64,000 nt of DNA from assembly GCA_900541965.1 (NCBI GenBank), contig UQLN01000024.1, positions 1-64,000 on the forward strand, read 5' to 3'. Every line of letters begins with the position of its first letter. Position 1 is the stretch's first letter. Of this stretch, positions 62,914 through 64,000 are shown piece by piece. A program made the position numbers and the translations under genes. Below the pieces are notes generated by a model, which saw nothing but the letters and a program-made list of their open reading frames with translations, had not been told where the DNA came from and ran no database searches. Source of the DNA: an uncultured Parabacteroides sp. Its GTDB lineage: Bacteria > Bacteroidota > Bacteroidia > Bacteroidales > Tannerellaceae.

Positions 62914-62919
62914 TCTTTT

Positions 62920-64000
62920 TTACCAGATATGTGTACGCATATCTTCCTGTATAAACAATTTATCACCCCACTGTACATCAAATGCATTATACCATGCATC
63001 CGTATGGATCACAATACCATTAACACGGAGCTTGGGTAAAGAGTGCACGTCCGTTTGGGTTGCTTTAATCGCATATTCTTGTGTATAAATAGCTTTCCAG
63101 GCTTGGGCGAATGACAGATAAAATTTCTTTTCCTGGTCTTCCAGTTCAGAGCCTTTAAAACCCTCATTTGCTTTTTTCTCCATAAAAGTTTGGTGGGCTA
63201 TTTCCAAACCACCCAAATCAGCAATATTTTCACCAAGTGTCTTCTCGCCATCAGCTTGTAATCCCGGCCATGCTTCCATAGAGTTAAAACATTCGACAAA
63301 AGCTTCTTGTCTCTTTTTAAATTCCAGTTTATCAGCAAGCGTCCACCAGTCTTCAACTACACCGTCCTGATTGAATCGTGAGCCATTGTTATCAAAACCA
63401 TGCGTCATCTCGTGTCCGATGGTTGTCGCTCCGAGAGCGGCATAATTGAAAGCGTCAGAAACCGATAAATCATAAACAGGAGGAAGCATGGTTGCTGCAG
63501 GAATAATCAAGGAGTTGAGAGGTGGATAATAAAATGCATTTACGATATATAACGGGTTTTGCGGAATTACAAAATCCCAAGAGCCTTCTTTAATGGATTT
63601 CCCGGAGATACTGATGTTGAATTTATAATTTTGTTCTCTGCACAGCATAATATCCGCACAAAGGCAGTTCCCACTTAAACGAGGGCTACCCAATTCATTC
63701 CATGCATCAGGATAGCCGATATTAAATTTCATAGCTTCCAATTTTGCTATCGCTTTGCTTTTGGTCGTACCACTCATCCAGTCCAGATTCTCTATGCGGC
63801 GTTTAAATATGTTTCTCATTTCATTGGCCATTTCTGTACCCCGCTGTTTGTAAGAAGGATCGAAATATTTTTCCACATACAGCTTGCTTATATGATAGGT
63901 CATGAATTGTTTTATAGCATTGTTTATTAATAAATTTGCAGGCAGAATTTTATTATTGAATAATGCCTCTTCTTTTTGACGGAATTCCATCGGTAGATAA
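62920..64000 (-). CDS. M13 (neprilysin-like) zinc metallopeptidase, C-terminal part
   Basis: At least 356 residues are visible and the frame is open at the window edge; full M13 enzymes have about 670. The zinc motif is HEMTHGFD, and GENIADLGGLEIA supplies the third zinc ligand (Glu) and the following Asp. The C-terminus ends RTHIW, the usual M13 ending region. The family cleaves short peptides, mostly in the periplasm or outside the cell. It converges with the capsule operon and marks its right border. Confidence 0.95.
   Translation of the reverse strand, partial: YLPMEFRQKEEALFNNKILPANLLINNAIKQFMTYHISKLYVEKYFDPSYKQRGTEMANEMRNIFKRRIENLDWMSGTTKSKAIAKLEAMKFNIGYPDAWNELGSPRLSGNCLCADIMLCREQNYKFNISISGKSIKEGSWDFVIPQNPLYIVNAFYYPPLNSLIIPAATMLPPVYDLSVSDAFNYAALGATTIGHEMTHGFDNNGSRFNQDGVVEDWWTLADKLEFKKRQEAFVECFNSMEAWPGLQADGEKTLGENIADLGGLEIAHQTFMEKKANEGFKGSELEDQEKKFYLSFAQAWKAIYTQEYAIKATQTDVHSLPKLRVNGIVIHTDAWYNAFDVQWGDKLFIQEDMRTHIW

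Overview
The window is a Bacteroidales chromosome segment, most like Parabacteroides or Bacteroides; the genus is a guess. The basis is a SusC/SusD pair, Bacteroidales-type promoters (TTG, about 20 bp, then TAnnTTTG), many lipoproteins, and a capsule locus behind an invertible promoter with a B. fragilis Mpi-like repeat core. No insertion sequence, integrase, phage gene, rRNA or CRISPR array was seen.

1-8.9 kb is the end of a polysaccharide-utilisation-type operon: SusC (C-terminal part), SusD, an exported sugar isomerase/epimerase, an exported Gfo/Idh/MocA oxidoreductase and a 1152-residue HEAT-repeat protein with two DUF1080 (3-keto-disaccharide hydrolase) domains. This set fits glycoside breakdown through a C3-oxidised intermediate. 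9-23 kb is mostly housekeeping: an orphan soluble histidine kinase, upp, HU, murB, a metallo-hydrolase, nth, crcB, pheS, gpmA and a biotin-less carboxyltransferase. Among these sits a NikR-like repressor lacking three of the four nickel ligands, followed by a TonB receptor with a NikR-geometry operator between them. Two tRNA-Ser genes (UGA and GGA) follow at 23.1-23.3 kb.

23.4-43 kb holds two tandem lipoproteins (an exported MTA/SAH-nucleosidase-like protein and one with a terminal HWAACRS motif), an SLC13 transporter, a KamA-like radical SAM protein, a DUF2148 protein, radA, an FAD oxidoreductase, recJ-recQ, tsaC, a CLC channel and fmt.

43.6-62.8 kb is a capsular/exopolysaccharide locus. 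A 27-bp inverted repeat flanks a 124-bp segment whose only recognisable promoter points away from the locus, so this copy appears to be OFF. The operon encodes the initiating sugar-phosphate transferase, a HAD phosphatase, Wza-, Wzc-, Wzx- and Wzy-like proteins, six further glycosyltransferases, and a three-gene cassette (HMGL-type aldolase, CMP-sugar synthetase, GT52-like transferase) that may make and transfer an unusual CMP-activated keto-acid sugar. An acyltransferase gene survives only as a 45-codon remnant. A hairpin terminator closes the operon, and a convergent M13 metallopeptidase gene runs off the window end.

Four unrelated intergenic sequences (17.7, 21.1, 25.3 and 35.0 kb) share one architecture: short words repeated in alternating orientation at about 11- or 22-bp spacing. 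They match no feature class I can name.
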